Below the pieces are notes generated by a model. The model was given only the letters and a program-made list of their open reading frames with translations, made no database searches and was not told the origin of the DNA. The position numbers were made by a program, and so were the translations under genes. A stretch of DNA of 64,000 nt. Origin: Nitrospira sp. GTDB taxonomy: Bacteria > Nitrospirota > Nitrospiria > Nitrospirales > Nitrospiraceae. The DNA is taken from positions 62,001 through 126,000 of the forward strand of contig JARFXQ010000001.1 in NCBI GenBank assembly GCA_029194725.1. Reading direction: 5' to 3'. This document shows, in pieces, positions 27,027-36,907 of this stretch (position 1 is the stretch's first letter; each line of letters begins with the position of its first letter).

Positions 27027-28214
27027 ATGCCCACTGATGAAATCACACAAAAAGTCAGCGACCGGTATGCCAAGGCCGCTACTACTGGCGAACAGATGTG
27101 TTGCCCCACCAGCTATGACATGGGGCACCTTAAAACCTTCATCCCCGAAGAGGTGCTAAAGGTCTCCTATGGTTGCGGCACACCAGCTGGGCTCAAGACG
27201 GTGCAGGCCGGAGAAACGGTCTTAGACATCGGGTCGGGCGGCGGCATCGACTGTTTTGAAGCCTCTCGCCTCGTCGGCCCTACTGGGCGCGTGATCGGCA
27301 TCGACATGACCGATACGATGCTGGAGATCGCACGCAAGAATGCGGCGAAAGTGGCTGCGAATCTCGGCTATCCCACATCGAACGTGGAATTTCGCAAGGG
27401 CTTGGCCGATGCGATGCCGGTGGAAGTGGGCACGATCGACCTGATCATCTCGAATTGCGTGATCAACCTCGCGCCGGACAAGCGAAAGGTGTTCCAGGAA
27501 ATGTATCGGGTCGCCAAGCCCGGAGGACGGTTCACGATCTCCGACATTGTATCGGACCAAACCGTCCCACAATACCTCGTCCACGATACCCAGAAATGGG
27601 GAGATTGTTTATCCGGCGCCTTGACGCTTACCGACTACATGAACGGCATGGGGGCTGCCGGATTTCTTGGCATCCATCTCGTGAAGTTTTCGCCCTGGCG
27701 TGTCATCGACGGCATCCACTTCTTTTCCGTCACGTTGACCGGTTACAAACAATCCCAGGCACCGACGGCCTCTTCGATCCGCTACGCCACCCTTCGTGGG
27801 CCTTTCAGTCGCGTCATAGATGAGCGAGGGACGAAGTACCAGCGTGGTATTCCCCAGCCAATCAGCACGGGCGATGCCAAGCTACTGAACCATCCTCCAT
27901 ACGCCGATCACTTTCTCCTGACTGCCGACCCTGTCGCACTGGATAGTCATGATCCACGCTGGACTGCCGTGTTTCCCGCACAGGCCCCATGCACCTGGCA
28001 AGGCCATTATGCGCTCCTGGCTGGTCCCTTCGCCGAAACGGCCGACGACGATCATCATGTCTATCGCCGTGGCGAACCGCTGGAGATTTGCTCTAAAACA
28101 GTGGCCGTCCTAGAAACGGCAGGATACCAACCCCATTTCGTCATTCTGAATCGGGCCGGCGATCGTGTGAGCGGCGAAGCTGTAACCTGTTCTCCGGACG
28201 GAGGCTGCTGCTAG
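27027..28214 (+). CDS. arsM: Arsenite S-adenosylmethionine methyltransferase
   Basis: 395 residues from the ATG at 27027, which has GCGAGG 6 bases upstream; the frame is open 23 codons further but without a ribosome-binding site. It methylates As(III) using SAM. Motifs: MCCPTSYD and SYGCGTPAG (cysteines in the arsenic-binding region), VLDIGSGGGIDCFEA (SAM motif I), IISNCVINLAPDKRKVFQEM and VAKPGGRFTISDIV. The C-terminal ~130 residues are an extra domain ending CSPDGGCC, a cysteine cluster seen in the ArsS-linked ArsM group. It is followed immediately by arsS. Confidence 0.93.
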   Translation: MPTDEITQKVSDRYAKAATTGEQMCCPTSYDMGHLKTFIPEEVLKVSYGCGTPAGLKTVQAGETVLDIGSGGGIDCFEASRLVGPTGRVIGIDMTDTMLEIARKNAAKVAANLGYPTSNVEFRKGLADAMPVEVGTIDLIISNCVINLAPDKRKVFQEMYRVAKPGGRFTISDIVSDQTVPQYLVHDTQKWGDCLSGALTLTDYMNGMGAAGFLGIHLVKFSPWRVIDGIHFFSVTLTGYKQSQAPTASSIRYATLRGPFSRVIDERGTKYQRGIPQPISTGDAKLLNHPPYADHFLLTADPVALDSHDPRWTAVFPAQAPCTWQGHYALLAGPFAETADDDHHVYRRGEPLEICSKTVAVLETAGYQPHFVILNRAGDRVSGEAVTCSPDGGCC

Positions 28215-29252
28215 ATGCCCCTCACCTTGCTCGGCCGAAACAACCCTCTCGCTTCCGCAACTGAGCAGCTTCATCTCCTCGATCGGTCAACCGTTTCACC
28301 ACCGTTTGACTTTCGGCTTAATCAGGCAGGTATTTTCCCCCTTCGGGCGACCGGCATTACCGTCTTTCAGATCAATGTCGGAAAGCTCTGCAACCAGACT
28401 TGCCGTCACTGTCATGTGGATGCCGGTCCGGATCGTCGTGAGACCATGTCCTTGGAGACGGCTGAACAATGCGTTCGAGCCCTGGCCAAGACCAATATTC
28501 CCACAGTCGATATTACCGGTGGGGCTCCCGAACTCAATCCACACTTCCGATGGCTGGTCGAACAGGTCCGTGATCTCGGCCGGCATGTCATCGATCGCTG
28601 CAACCTCTCCGTGTTGCTGCTACCCTCACAGGCGGATCTGGCGGAATTCATGGCCGATCATCGAGTCGAGATCATCGCGTCGCTTCCGTCGTATCGTGCC
28701 GGTCAGACCGATGCACAACGAGGTGACGGTGTCTTTGAAAAATCGATGGAGGCACTCCGCCTCCTGAACCGTCTCGGCTACGGACGACCGGACAGCGGAC
28801 TCACCCTGAACCTCGTCTACAATCCTGTCGGCGCCTTCCTCCCTCCGAAGCAGCATGCAGTTGAAGCGCAATTCAAGAAAGAACTGCGCACTCGTTATGG
28901 CATCGAGTTCAACCGGCTCTATACGATCACCAACATGCCGATCAGCCGATTCCTGGAGTTCCTTATCGAGAGCGGCAACTATGAACAGTACATGACGCGC
29001 CTGGCCAACGCATTCAATCCAGCCGCTGCCGCCGGAGTCATGTGCCGCTATACCCTTTCCGTCGGATGGGACGGCAGGCTGTATGACTGCGACTTCAACC
29101 AGATGCTCAACCTCCCCCTCGATCACGGAGCGCCCTCGCATGTCCGAGACTTCGATCCCGAGAAACTTCATGATCGTCAAATCGTGACACGTAACCACTG
29201 CTACGGTTGCACGGCAGGTTCCGGCTCATCTTGTGGTGGTTCGGTCACTTGA
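28215..29252 (+). CDS. arsS: Arsenosugar biosynthesis radical SAM protein ArsS
   Basis: 345 residues. A radical SAM enzyme that acts on methylated arsenic in arsenosugar formation. CNQTCRHCHVDAGP is the CxxxCxxC [4Fe-4S] motif near residue 60; DITGGAPELNPHF is the GGE-like SAM-binding region. The C-terminal CYGCTAGSGSSCGG holds further cysteines, probably for a second cluster; some family members have selenocysteine in the C-terminal region. It starts at the base after the arsM stop codon, so the two are one unit. Confidence 0.92.
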   Translation: MPLTLLGRNNPLASATEQLHLLDRSTVSPPFDFRLNQAGIFPLRATGITVFQINVGKLCNQTCRHCHVDAGPDRRETMSLETAEQCVRALAKTNIPTVDITGGAPELNPHFRWLVEQVRDLGRHVIDRCNLSVLLLPSQADLAEFMADHRVEIIASLPSYRAGQTDAQRGDGVFEKSMEALRLLNRLGYGRPDSGLTLNLVYNPVGAFLPPKQHAVEAQFKKELRTRYGIEFNRLYTITNMPISRFLEFLIESGNYEQYMTRLANAFNPAAAAGVMCRYTLSVGWDGRLYDCDFNQMLNLPLDHGAPSHVRDFDPEKLHDRQIVTRNHCYGCTAGSGSSCGGSVT

Positions 29253-29272
29253 ATAGTCATCTTCGACCAAGA

Positions 29273-30154
29273 ATGCAGTCGTCTACATGTATACATTTCT
29301 GTGTTTCTCTCAAATGGAGAACGTCCGCCTTCCTCGTTTCGTTCCTGATTGTCGCCACCCTTGAGGCTCCTGGAACAGCGACAGCCCAGACGACCACGAC
29401 AGATCACCTGTCCGGCAAACTGGTGATTACCGGGGCCAGCACCTTGGCTCCACTAATAGCCGAGATCGGCAAACGATTCGAAAGTCTCCATCCCAAAGTA
29501 CGCGTAGATGTGCAGACCGGCGGCTCCTCGCGCGGGGCCGCCGACACGCGCCAGGGACTCGCCGATATCGGCATGGTCTCACGCATGATGAAAGACGAGG
29601 AGAAGGACCTGCATGCGTTTCAGGTGGCGCGCGACGGCGTTGGAATCATTGTGCACAAAGAGAATCCTGTCCAAGCACTCACCGACGACCAAGTCGTCGC
29701 GATCTATACGGGCAAGATCACCAATTGGAAGGAAGTCGGCGGAAAAGACGCCCCCTTCACAGTCGTGAACAAAGCAGAGGGGCGGTCTACGTTGGAAGTG
29801 TTCTTGCATTATTTCAAGCTGAAAAATTCGGACGTGAAAGCTCAAGTGGTCATCGGTGACAATGAACAGGGAGTCAAGACCGTCGCCGGAAATCGTCATG
29901 CCATCGGATATGTCTCCATCGGTACGGCAGAATATGATGAATCGCAGGGGGTACCGATCAAGTTGCTGTCAGTCGGAGGGGTTGCCGCCTCCACTGAAAC
30001 CGTTCGGAACGGTACCTTTCCAATCTCTCGTCCATTACACATCGTCACTCGGACTCCGCCGGTTGGATTGATCAAAGCCTTTATCGAGTACGCACAGTCT
30101 AAAGCCGTACATGACATCATCAAGCAGCAATACTTTGTCCCGCTGGTCGACTGA
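29273..30154 (+). CDS. pstS: Phosphate ABC transporter periplasmic binding protein
   Basis: 293 residues from the ATG at 29273. An N-terminal signal peptide (TSAFLVSFLIVATLEAPGTATA) precedes the mature chain. LVITGASTLAPLIAEIGKRF and VDVQTGGSSRGAADTRQGLADIGM are the phosphate-binding loops of the PBP-like family. It starts 20 bases after arsS and overlaps pstC. The context beside arsM/arsS suggests phosphate uptake that competes with arsenate entry; a specific high-affinity role is inference. Confidence 0.9.
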   Translation: MQSSTCIHFCVSLKWRTSAFLVSFLIVATLEAPGTATAQTTTTDHLSGKLVITGASTLAPLIAEIGKRFESLHPKVRVDVQTGGSSRGAADTRQGLADIGMVSRMMKDEEKDLHAFQVARDGVGIIVHKENPVQALTDDQVVAIYTGKITNWKEVGGKDAPFTVVNKAEGRSTLEVFLHYFKLKNSDVKAQVVIGDNEQGVKTVAGNRHAIGYVSIGTAEYDESQGVPIKLLSVGGVAASTETVRNGTFPISRPLHIVTRTPPVGLIKAFIEYAQSKAVHDIIKQQYFVPLVD

Positions 30155-31019
30155 CGAGCTTCTGTGCTGGAGCTTGCGCGGTACTGCGGCTATTGCAGGC
30201 GCGATCGTCATGCTTATCGTGGTCTTCCTGATCTCGGAAGCGCTTCCCGTTCTCCGTCACGTCGGTCTACTCCGATTCTTTACCGACCCTTCCTGGCATC
30301 CAGCAGAGGGTTTGTACAACCTCACCCCGATGTTGTGGGGAACGCTGTTCGCCACGACTGGTTCTGTATTGATCGCCACACCCTTAGGCATTCTCTCCGC
30401 TGTCTTTTGCCATTACTATGCGCCGCCCGTTCTTGCCCGACCCTATCGGCATCTGATCGAGTTGCTCGCAGGCATTCCTTCCGTGGTCTACGGACTCTGG
30501 GGCCTCGTGGTGCTGGTCCCGTTGATTGCAGAGGTACAACCGCCCGGCCCCAGCCTCTTAGCGGGCATCCTCATCCTCACGATCATGATCCTTCCCACCA
30601 TTGCGTTGATGGCCGATGCCAGCTTTACCAATGTGCCGCAACAATACTTACGCGGGGCTGCTGCATTGGGACTCACTCGATGGGCGATCATCCGAGGCGT
30701 TGTGTTTCCAGCGTCGAAATCAGGGTTGTTCACCGGGGTGATTCTGGAAACCGGTCGAGCCATAGGCGAAACGATGGCGATTCTGATGGTTTGCGGAAAT
30801 GTGGTCCAGACTCCTTCCAGCGTCTTCGACCCGATCCGAACGCTGACTGCCAACATCGCCCTGGAAATGGCCTACGCGCTCGGAGACCATCGCGCTGCCT
30901 TGTTCGCCAGTGGTGTGGTCTTGATGGCCATGATTGTGGCGCTCGTCGTCTCGGCGGAATGGATCAGTCGCGAGAGACTGTATGGCTCAGACTCTGAGCA
31001 GACCACAGAATCTCCGTGA
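30111..31019 (+). CDS. pstC: Phosphate ABC transporter permease PstC
   Basis: 302 residues with six predicted TM helices. The BPD_transp_1 region shows EAA-loop features (YLRGAAALGLTRWAIIRGVVFPA). The ATG at 30111 makes a 44-base overlap with pstS; a later TTG near 30135 is possible. PstC and PstA form the membrane channel. Confidence 0.9.
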   Translation: MTSSSSNTLSRWSTDELLCWSLRGTAAIAGAIVMLIVVFLISEALPVLRHVGLLRFFTDPSWHPAEGLYNLTPMLWGTLFATTGSVLIATPLGILSAVFCHYYAPPVLARPYRHLIELLAGIPSVVYGLWGLVVLVPLIAEVQPPGPSLLAGILILTIMILPTIALMADASFTNVPQQYLRGAAALGLTRWAIIRGVVFPASKSGLFTGVILETGRAIGETMAILMVCGNVVQTPSSVFDPIRTLTANIALEMAYALGDHRAALFASGVVLMAMIVALVVSAEWISRERLYGSDSEQTTESP

Positions 31020-31845
31020 ATGGTTTGCAGTCGCTCTTGTCTGGGGGGCGGCGGCGCTCGTGACCGCCGTATTCTGCTGGCTGTTGGGGGACATCGTTTG
31101 GCATGGGCTGAGCCATATCTCCTGGACATTTCTGACAGCCCCTCCGGAAAACGCCGGACGCCGAGGTGGGATCGGCCCTATCTTGGTTTCGACATGCTTG
31201 ATTCTGGGCGTCTGTCTCACCGTCTCTCTCCCCATTGGTATAGGCACCGCCGTCCTCCTCGCCGAATTTACATCAGACCACAGCCTATTCGGACGGATAA
31301 CTCGCCGCAGTCTCGATGTCCTGGCCGGTGTGCCGTCGATCGTCTTCGGCCTGTTCGGCAACGCATTCTTTTGCAAAACACTGGGGCTCGGCTTTTCGAT
31401 CCTCTCCGGCGGGCTGACTCTGGCCTGCATGGTATTGCCGATTTTGATCCGATCAACGGAGGAAGGGTTTCGCGCCGTGCCGACTAGTTACCGGCTTTCC
31501 ACCGCGGCACTAGGACTGTCTCGCACCACGACCATCGTTCACATCTTGCTCCCGGCGGCGGTACCAGGTCTCTTGGTTGGTCTGGTCCTCGGAGTCGGCC
31601 GTGCGATTGCCGAGACAGCTGCGCTCATCTTCACAAGCGGCTATGTGGATCGGATGCCGGAGTCGCTGCTCGATTCCGGTCGCGCATTGTCGATCCACAT
31701 CTTCGACCTCTCCATGAACGTGTCCGGCGGAGATGCGAATGCCTATGCCTCAGCGCTGGTCTTGGTCATCTTGTTGCTCGCCATCAATGGCACCGCCTCC
31801 TGGCTGGCAACGTACGGGCTCCAGCGAAAGGCCGTGACAGTATGA
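30982..31845 (+). CDS. pstA: Phosphate ABC transporter permease PstA
   Basis: 287 residues from the ATG at 30982 (38-base overlap with pstC), with a purine-rich stretch upstream. TM helices start at FAVALVWGAAALVTAVFCWL. The conserved cytoplasmic loop is FRAVPTSYRLSTAALGLSRT, for contact with PstB. It overlaps pstB by 4 bases (ATGA). Confidence 0.9.
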   Translation: MAQTLSRPQNLREWFAVALVWGAAALVTAVFCWLLGDIVWHGLSHISWTFLTAPPENAGRRGGIGPILVSTCLILGVCLTVSLPIGIGTAVLLAEFTSDHSLFGRITRRSLDVLAGVPSIVFGLFGNAFFCKTLGLGFSILSGGLTLACMVLPILIRSTEEGFRAVPTSYRLSTAALGLSRTTTIVHILLPAAVPGLLVGLVLGVGRAIAETAALIFTSGYVDRMPESLLDSGRALSIHIFDLSMNVSGGDANAYASALVLVILLLAINGTASWLATYGLQRKAVTV

Positions 31846-32681
31846 CGCCGGTCGAACCCATTACAGGACCGCGCGCTCGACATCCGCTCGAAGAGCGGTC
31901 TGTTTGCCAGGGACCCCAATCCCTCATTGAGATCGATCGGCTCAGCTTGTATTACGTGGATAAACCGGCGTTCCAGGACGTGACCTTGTCGATCAACAAG
32001 GGCTGTATTACGGCTCTCGTGGGACCGTCCGGATGCGGAAAAACCAGCTTCCTCACTTGCCTGAACCGTCTCACCGATCTCATCGCCGGATGTCGTGTCT
32101 CGGGGCGGATTATGATCGATGATCTCGACGTGATGGCACCAGATACCGATGTGATCCAGCTTCGGCGCCGCATCGGCATGATTTTTCAGAAACCGAATCC
32201 CTTTCCGTTGACCATCCGAAGAAACCTCGTGTTTCCGCTGCGCGAGCATGGGCTACGGGATCGAGGACAGATTGCCCAGACGATAGAAACCACCTTACGT
32301 GATGTCGGCCTCTGGGACGAAGTCAAGGATCGGCTGGACTCGCCGGCTCTGGCCCTTTCGGGCGGCCAGCAACAGCGCCTCTGTATCGCCAGGGCACTGG
32401 CTCTTTTGCCGGAGGTGTTGCTCATGGATGAACCCTGCAGCGCCCTGGATCCGCTCTCCAGCGGTGTGGTCGAAGATTTGATTGTGAGCCTGCGTAGCCG
32501 CTATACCATCTTGATCGTCACACACAATTTAACTCAGGCTCGTCGTATTGCAGACCATGCTGCTCTTTTCTGGGTCCAAAATGGAGCCGGACGGTTGATT
32601 GAGGTCGGAACCGCAAAACAGATATTTGAAGAACCTCGCGACCCACTGACTGCTGCATATGTCAGCGGCATGCGAGGATAG
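31842..32681 (+). CDS. pstB: Phosphate ABC transporter ATP-binding protein PstB
   Basis: 279 residues. Walker A GPSGCGKTSFLTCLNRLTD, PstB-type RIGMIFQKPNPFPLT, signature ALSGGQQQRLCIARALA, Walker B VLLMDEPCSALDP and a switch His in IVTHNL. About 30 residues precede the usual start. No phoU follows. It closes the arsM-arsS-pstSCAB operon. Confidence 0.95.
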   Translation: MTPVEPITGPRARHPLEERSVCQGPQSLIEIDRLSLYYVDKPAFQDVTLSINKGCITALVGPSGCGKTSFLTCLNRLTDLIAGCRVSGRIMIDDLDVMAPDTDVIQLRRRIGMIFQKPNPFPLTIRRNLVFPLREHGLRDRGQIAQTIETTLRDVGLWDEVKDRLDSPALALSGGQQQRLCIARALALLPEVLLMDEPCSALDPLSSGVVEDLIVSLRSRYTILIVTHNLTQARRIADHAALFWVQNGAGRLIEVGTAKQIFEEPRDPLTAAYVSGMRG

Positions 32682-32947
32682 TGATGTCATTAGCGATACA
32701 TGATCGATGGAGCATTGATATCAGTTGTAGCCACCTCATTTTCGATAGACCACAGTAAGCGGCCAAATTTATTGGGGATCCACGACGTACATGTGTGCGC
32801 CTTCTGTAATATACATGTTTATGCCTCCTCTATTTCCTGACTCCCGTTCCCCTGTCTTTGCTGATCCCCTTGCGTTTTATCACGAAGATCAGTATTCAGG
32901 AAACGCGCGCCCATAACCTGGCTGGTGAACCTGTCCCCGTCACTTCA

Positions 32948-33952
32948 ATGAATACATCGCACTACCATGGCGTGGACCATCACGTCGGCAACACTCCGCT
33001 CATTCGTCTCCGCCGCCTGTCGGAGCTGACTGGCTGTGAACTCCTCGGCAAGGCGGAATTCATGAACCCAGGTGGATCAGTAAAGGATCGCACAGCGCTC
33101 GGAATTATCCAGGATGCCGAGGAAAAAGGGCTTCTCAGGCCCGGCGACACCATTGTTGAAGGCACAGCCGGGAATACCGGCATCGGGCTCACTGTCATCG
33201 GCCATGCGAGGGGTTACCATTCCGTCATTGTGATTCCTGATACTCAGTCGCGTGAAAAAATCGACCTGCTGCGCACGCTTGGCGCGGAGGTACTTCCCGT
33301 GTCGGAGAAGCCCTATTCCAATCCGAACAACTACAACCATGTCGCCCGACGAATGGCAGAGGACAAGGGATGGTTCTGGGCCAACCAATTCGACAACACC
33401 GCCAACCGCCTCGTGCATTACCGTACTACCGGCCCGGAAATCTGGCAACAGACCCATGGAGAAGTGAGCGGTTTTGTGTCCGCCGTGGGTACCGGGGGTA
33501 CACTGGCCGGCACCGCCCTGTATCTCAAGGAACGCAATCCGAACATCACTATTGGCTGCGCCGACCCCTACGGCGCGGCGATGTGGTCGTGGTTTACCAA
33601 CGGTAACACAGAGATCAACGACGGTGATTCATTTGCCGAAGGGATCGGCCAAGGTCGCGTGACCAAGAACATCGAGGGTCTTACGGTTGATGCCGCATGG
33701 CGCATTCCCGACCAGGACGCGCTCACCATTCTGTACCAGCTTCTCCGCGAAGAGGGGTTGTTTCTTGGCCTATCCTCCGGCATCAACGTCGCCGGGGCGG
33801 TTCGGATGGCTCTTGAGCTGGGACGGGGCCAGACCATCGTGACGATCCTGTGCGACTCCGGCGCGAAATATCAATCGAGGATCTTCAACTCGGAATGGCT
33901 GGCGGCCAACGGATTGCGAACGGATGTGCCTATCGAAACTCTTCTTGGGTAA
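32948..33952 (+). CDS. cysK: Cysteine synthase
   Basis: 334 residues from the ATG at 32948; the frame is open 30 codons further upstream but the family N-terminus (VGNTPLIRLRRLSE) lies close to this ATG. It forms cysteine from O-acetylserine and sulfide. MNPGGSVKDRTALGII holds the PLP-binding Lys, and EGTAGNTGIGL and GTGGTLAG are the substrate and phosphate loops. The C-terminus has SGINVAGAVRMALELG. It is convergent with the serine acetyltransferase, so the two steps are neighbours but not one operon. The 266 bases before it hold no recognised gene. Confidence 0.95.
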   Translation: MNTSHYHGVDHHVGNTPLIRLRRLSELTGCELLGKAEFMNPGGSVKDRTALGIIQDAEEKGLLRPGDTIVEGTAGNTGIGLTVIGHARGYHSVIVIPDTQSREKIDLLRTLGAEVLPVSEKPYSNPNNYNHVARRMAEDKGWFWANQFDNTANRLVHYRTTGPEIWQQTHGEVSGFVSAVGTGGTLAGTALYLKERNPNITIGCADPYGAAMWSWFTNGNTEINDGDSFAEGIGQGRVTKNIEGLTVDAAWRIPDQDALTILYQLLREEGLFLGLSSGINVAGAVRMALELGRGQTIVTILCDSGAKYQSRIFNSEWLAANGLRTDVPIETLLG

Positions 33953-34101
33953 TGCAGCGCGGTCAGGCCTTCGACGGAATCCATCTCATATCGAATGCGC
34001 TTGAACAGCCGCGTCCAGATCGCAAAATACTTGTGTATCGATGGGCCTGGGTCTCCACGGATCACGCCCTGCAAACAAGCTGGAGACAGACCAAACGAGC
34101 G

Positions 34102-35073
34102 CTAGGTCTTCTGATCTCTGGACTGGCCATCAATCGAATTCTGATGAATGGTCGCGGAGGTCCGCATTTGCGCTTGGATGACATGACTTCGTGCCGGCAC
34201 GCTTTGGGTCAGCCACACGTTTCCGCCGATGATGGAACCCTTCCCAATGGTGACGCGCCCTAAGATTGTGGCCCCCGCGTAGATCACCACATCGTCTTCC
34301 ACGATCGGATGGCGAGGCTCCCCCTTGATCAGGACGCCCTCCTCAGCTTCGATGAATCGTTTGGCGCCAAGCGTCACGGCTTGGTAGAGGCGGACGCGCT
34401 TGCCGATGACGGTGGTTTCACCGATGACCACACCGGTCCCGTGGTCGATAAAGAAGTGACTGCCGATCTCGGCAGCCGGATGAATATCAATCCCGGTGGA
34501 GGCATGCGCGATATCCGAGATCAACCGCGGGATCAGCGGTGTCTCCAAGCGATGCAAGACATGGGCAAGCCGATAGTAGATGATGGCCGTCATACCCGGA
34601 TAGCAGAGGAGAATCTCTGAATGGCTGGTGGCCGCTGGATCCCCTCGGTACGCAGCTTGTAAATCGGTGACGAGCAACGCCCGGATGGTCGGAAGCTGAC
34701 TTGCGAATGCGCTCGTAATGCGGACCGCTCGCTCAGTCAACAAGCGGTCGTCTTGTGTGTCGGTATTGGCTGTAAAGACCAATCCTCTCCGAACTTGATC
34801 CTGCAAAAGTGGCAAGGTCTGATCTAAGGTGTGCCCGACAAAATAATCGATGTTCGTTTCATTCAAATCCGCTCGGCCGTAGTGCGTCGGAAACAGCACG
34901 GCACACAGGCCTTCTACGATGCCAAGGAGGGCTTTCCGAGACGGCAACCTGTGAATCCGTCCTTGATGCCGGATGTTGCGGGTCAGATCGCGCGACGCTC
35001 GCAGCTCCGTGACAATCTGATCAAGGTTCCACGTCATCCCTGATGTGTCTTGCTGTTGCAGCCTGTCGTCCAT
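34102..35073 (-). CDS. cysE: Serine O-acetyltransferase
   Basis: 323 residues from the ATG at 35073; longer in-frame starts (35109, 35205) are possible but the extra sequence looks non-coding. It acetylates serine with acetyl-CoA to O-acetylserine, the substrate of cysteine synthase. The C-terminal half is a left-handed beta-helix with HFFIDHGTGVVIGETTVIGK, VRLYQAVTLGAKRF and hexapeptide repeats. The N-terminal helical domain is longer than in E. coli CysE and nearer the EpsC group. The tail does not end in Ile, so the CysK-binding C-terminus of E. coli CysE is not evident. Confidence 0.92.
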   Translation of the reverse strand: MDDRLQQQDTSGMTWNLDQIVTELRASRDLTRNIRHQGRIHRLPSRKALLGIVEGLCAVLFPTHYGRADLNETNIDYFVGHTLDQTLPLLQDQVRRGLVFTANTDTQDDRLLTERAVRITSAFASQLPTIRALLVTDLQAAYRGDPAATSHSEILLCYPGMTAIIYYRLAHVLHRLETPLIPRLISDIAHASTGIDIHPAAEIGSHFFIDHGTGVVIGETTVIGKRVRLYQAVTLGAKRFIEAEEGVLIKGEPRHPIVEDDVVIYAGATILGRVTIGKGSIIGGNVWLTQSVPARSHVIQAQMRTSATIHQNSIDGQSRDQKT

Positions 35074-35779
35074 GATGTGTAGTCTTGTAGAGCGTCGAAG
35101 GCGAACCATACCATGCTGATCCTGGTGGACGCCATTTCGATTCGGTGAATTCTCTGAGCTCGTCCAGCTCTGCCGGCATACTCCCTTATATGACACGCTG
35201 AACATTGCAGCTTTAGTCGTCTGTAGTTCCGTATTTCAGTCAGCGCCCAGAGGAGCCCAACGATTACTCCTTTCCCTGACTGACATCATCAACGTTCTAC
35301 AGCTGCCTATGGGCTCTCGGTAGGGAAAATACTTGGCCGACCACCACGTCTCACAAAGACCGTCTCGTCAATCGGAGCCATAACCCGGCGCCCCACTAAT
35401 CGCGATTGAGCAGATAAGTACCGAATCGACCTGACGAGGCAACAGCGGTGGCAAAACTCGCTTTCACTAAGAAGAGCGTTGTGCTGAACTGCTGCGAAAC
35501 CCAGAGAGCAGAAATTTCGCCACACCTCATGCACCGGACGGTTGCGGCGCTGCGCAGAAAGCTGGGGTGGCAGAAAACGAAAGACTTCGGGAGATCCTAC
35601 AGCGCCTAGGACAGCGAATTTCTGAACCGGAACCGCATCTGCTCTCAAAACCGCCAAAGCAGATCACCGAATGAATCCTACCTTGGTGACGTATTCGCAT
35701 GACCATCTTGCTCCGGAGGCGGCAGTCTGTTAAGGTGTCCCTTCATCTTTACTTGTACATTAGACATCAATATCTCTGA
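35074..35779. other. Long intergenic region before hflK
   Basis: About 700 bases. Frames are open for up to ~115 codons on the minus strand (35307-35657), but no family, ribosome-binding site or domain was recognised. The region may hold decayed sequence. Confidence 0.4.
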
Positions 35780-36907
35780 ATGGTCTGGGACCCAAAAGAT
35801 CCGTGGGGCAAAAAGCCTGATCCACTTGAAGAGGCCTTCAAACAGGCTCAATCGCAATTCAAGGACATTTTCCCTCCCGGTGGGTTGAAAAATCTCCTGC
35901 CATCAGGCGGCATCGTGAATCTCGTGATTGCCGCTCTGCTGATCTTCTTGGTCTGGCAGAGTGTGTTTATCGTCGCACCGGATGAAGAAGGTGTCGTGAA
36001 ACGGTTCGGCGTTCCGGTCCGTACGGTGGAGCCGGGCCCTCACTTCAAGATTCCCCTCGCTGAAACCGTCCTTCAACCGAAGGTGGCCAAACTCTATCGC
36101 GTGGAAGTCGGTTTTCGCACCAATCAGCAGGGCCGCCAGCAGATGGTACCTCAGGAGGCTCTGATGCTGACGGGCGACATGAACATCCTCGCGATCGAAT
36201 TCATCGTTCAGTACAAGATCAAAGAAGCCCGTAACTTCCTGTTCAACGTGGCCGATATCCATGAGACCATCGGCAAAGCGGCTGAGGCCTCCATGCGGGA
36301 AGTGGTCGGCAAGAGCAAGATCGACGAAACCCTGACCACCGGGAAGGCAGTGATTCAGCAAGACACCATGACGTTGCTTCAGACGATTCTCGACCAGTAT
36401 CAGGCCGGCGTGCAGATCGCTGCGGTTCAACTCCAAGATGTCGATCCTCCGGAAGCCGTTGCCGCCGCGTTCAAAGACGTGACGAACGCCAAAGAAGACC
36501 GGGAAAAGCTCATCAACCAGGCGCAAGGGTACCGCAACGACATTATTCCGAGGGCAAAGGGTGAAGCCGCTGAACTGGTCAACCGGGCAAGGGGGTTTGC
36601 TCAGGCACGGGTTAATCGTGCTCAGGGCGAGACGAATCGGTTCCTGGCCACCTTGAAAGAGTACAACCAAGCGAAGGATGTCATCAGCAAGCGCATCTAT
36701 ATCGAAACCTTGGAAGAAATCCTTCCCCATATGGAGAAGATCATCATCGACGGGAAAGGCGGAGAGCGTCTCTTGCCATATCTTCCGCTGGACCGTCTCT
36801 CCAAACCTGCGGCCACACCCATTGCCAAACCGGTCCCCCAATTTGAGGGCGAGGAACCCAGACCGGACCCATCGTCCGCACTAAAGTCGAGGAACGCCAG
36901 GCCATGA
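35780..36907 (+). CDS. hflK: HflK, modulator of FtsH protease
   Basis: 375 residues. A single TM helix (~50-70) is followed by an SPFH/band 7 domain (FIVAPDEEGVVKRFGVPVRTVEPGPH) and a coiled-coil region rich in Gln, Arg and Ala. With HflC it forms the periplasmic-facing HflKC complex that encloses FtsH. The Gly/Pro-rich N-terminal tail (DPWGKKPD) is typical of HflK. It overlaps hflC by 4 bases. No clear ribosome-binding site is seen at the ATG. Confidence 0.95.
   Translation: MVWDPKDPWGKKPDPLEEAFKQAQSQFKDIFPPGGLKNLLPSGGIVNLVIAALLIFLVWQSVFIVAPDEEGVVKRFGVPVRTVEPGPHFKIPLAETVLQPKVAKLYRVEVGFRTNQQGRQQMVPQEALMLTGDMNILAIEFIVQYKIKEARNFLFNVADIHETIGKAAEASMREVVGKSKIDETLTTGKAVIQQDTMTLLQTILDQYQAGVQIAAVQLQDVDPPEAVAAAFKDVTNAKEDREKLINQAQGYRNDIIPRAKGEAAELVNRARGFAQARVNRAQGETNRFLATLKEYNQAKDVISKRIYIETLEEILPHMEKIIIDGKGGERLLPYLPLDRLSKPAATPIAKPVPQFEGEEPRPDPSSALKSRNARP

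Noticed and set aside
32682..32947. Riboswitch or T-box before cysteine synthase
   Set aside because: The leader has no recognisable conserved core and no terminator-like hairpin was seen.
35307..35657. 116-codon minus-strand frame before hflK
   Set aside because: No family, no ribosome-binding site, composition not clearly coding.
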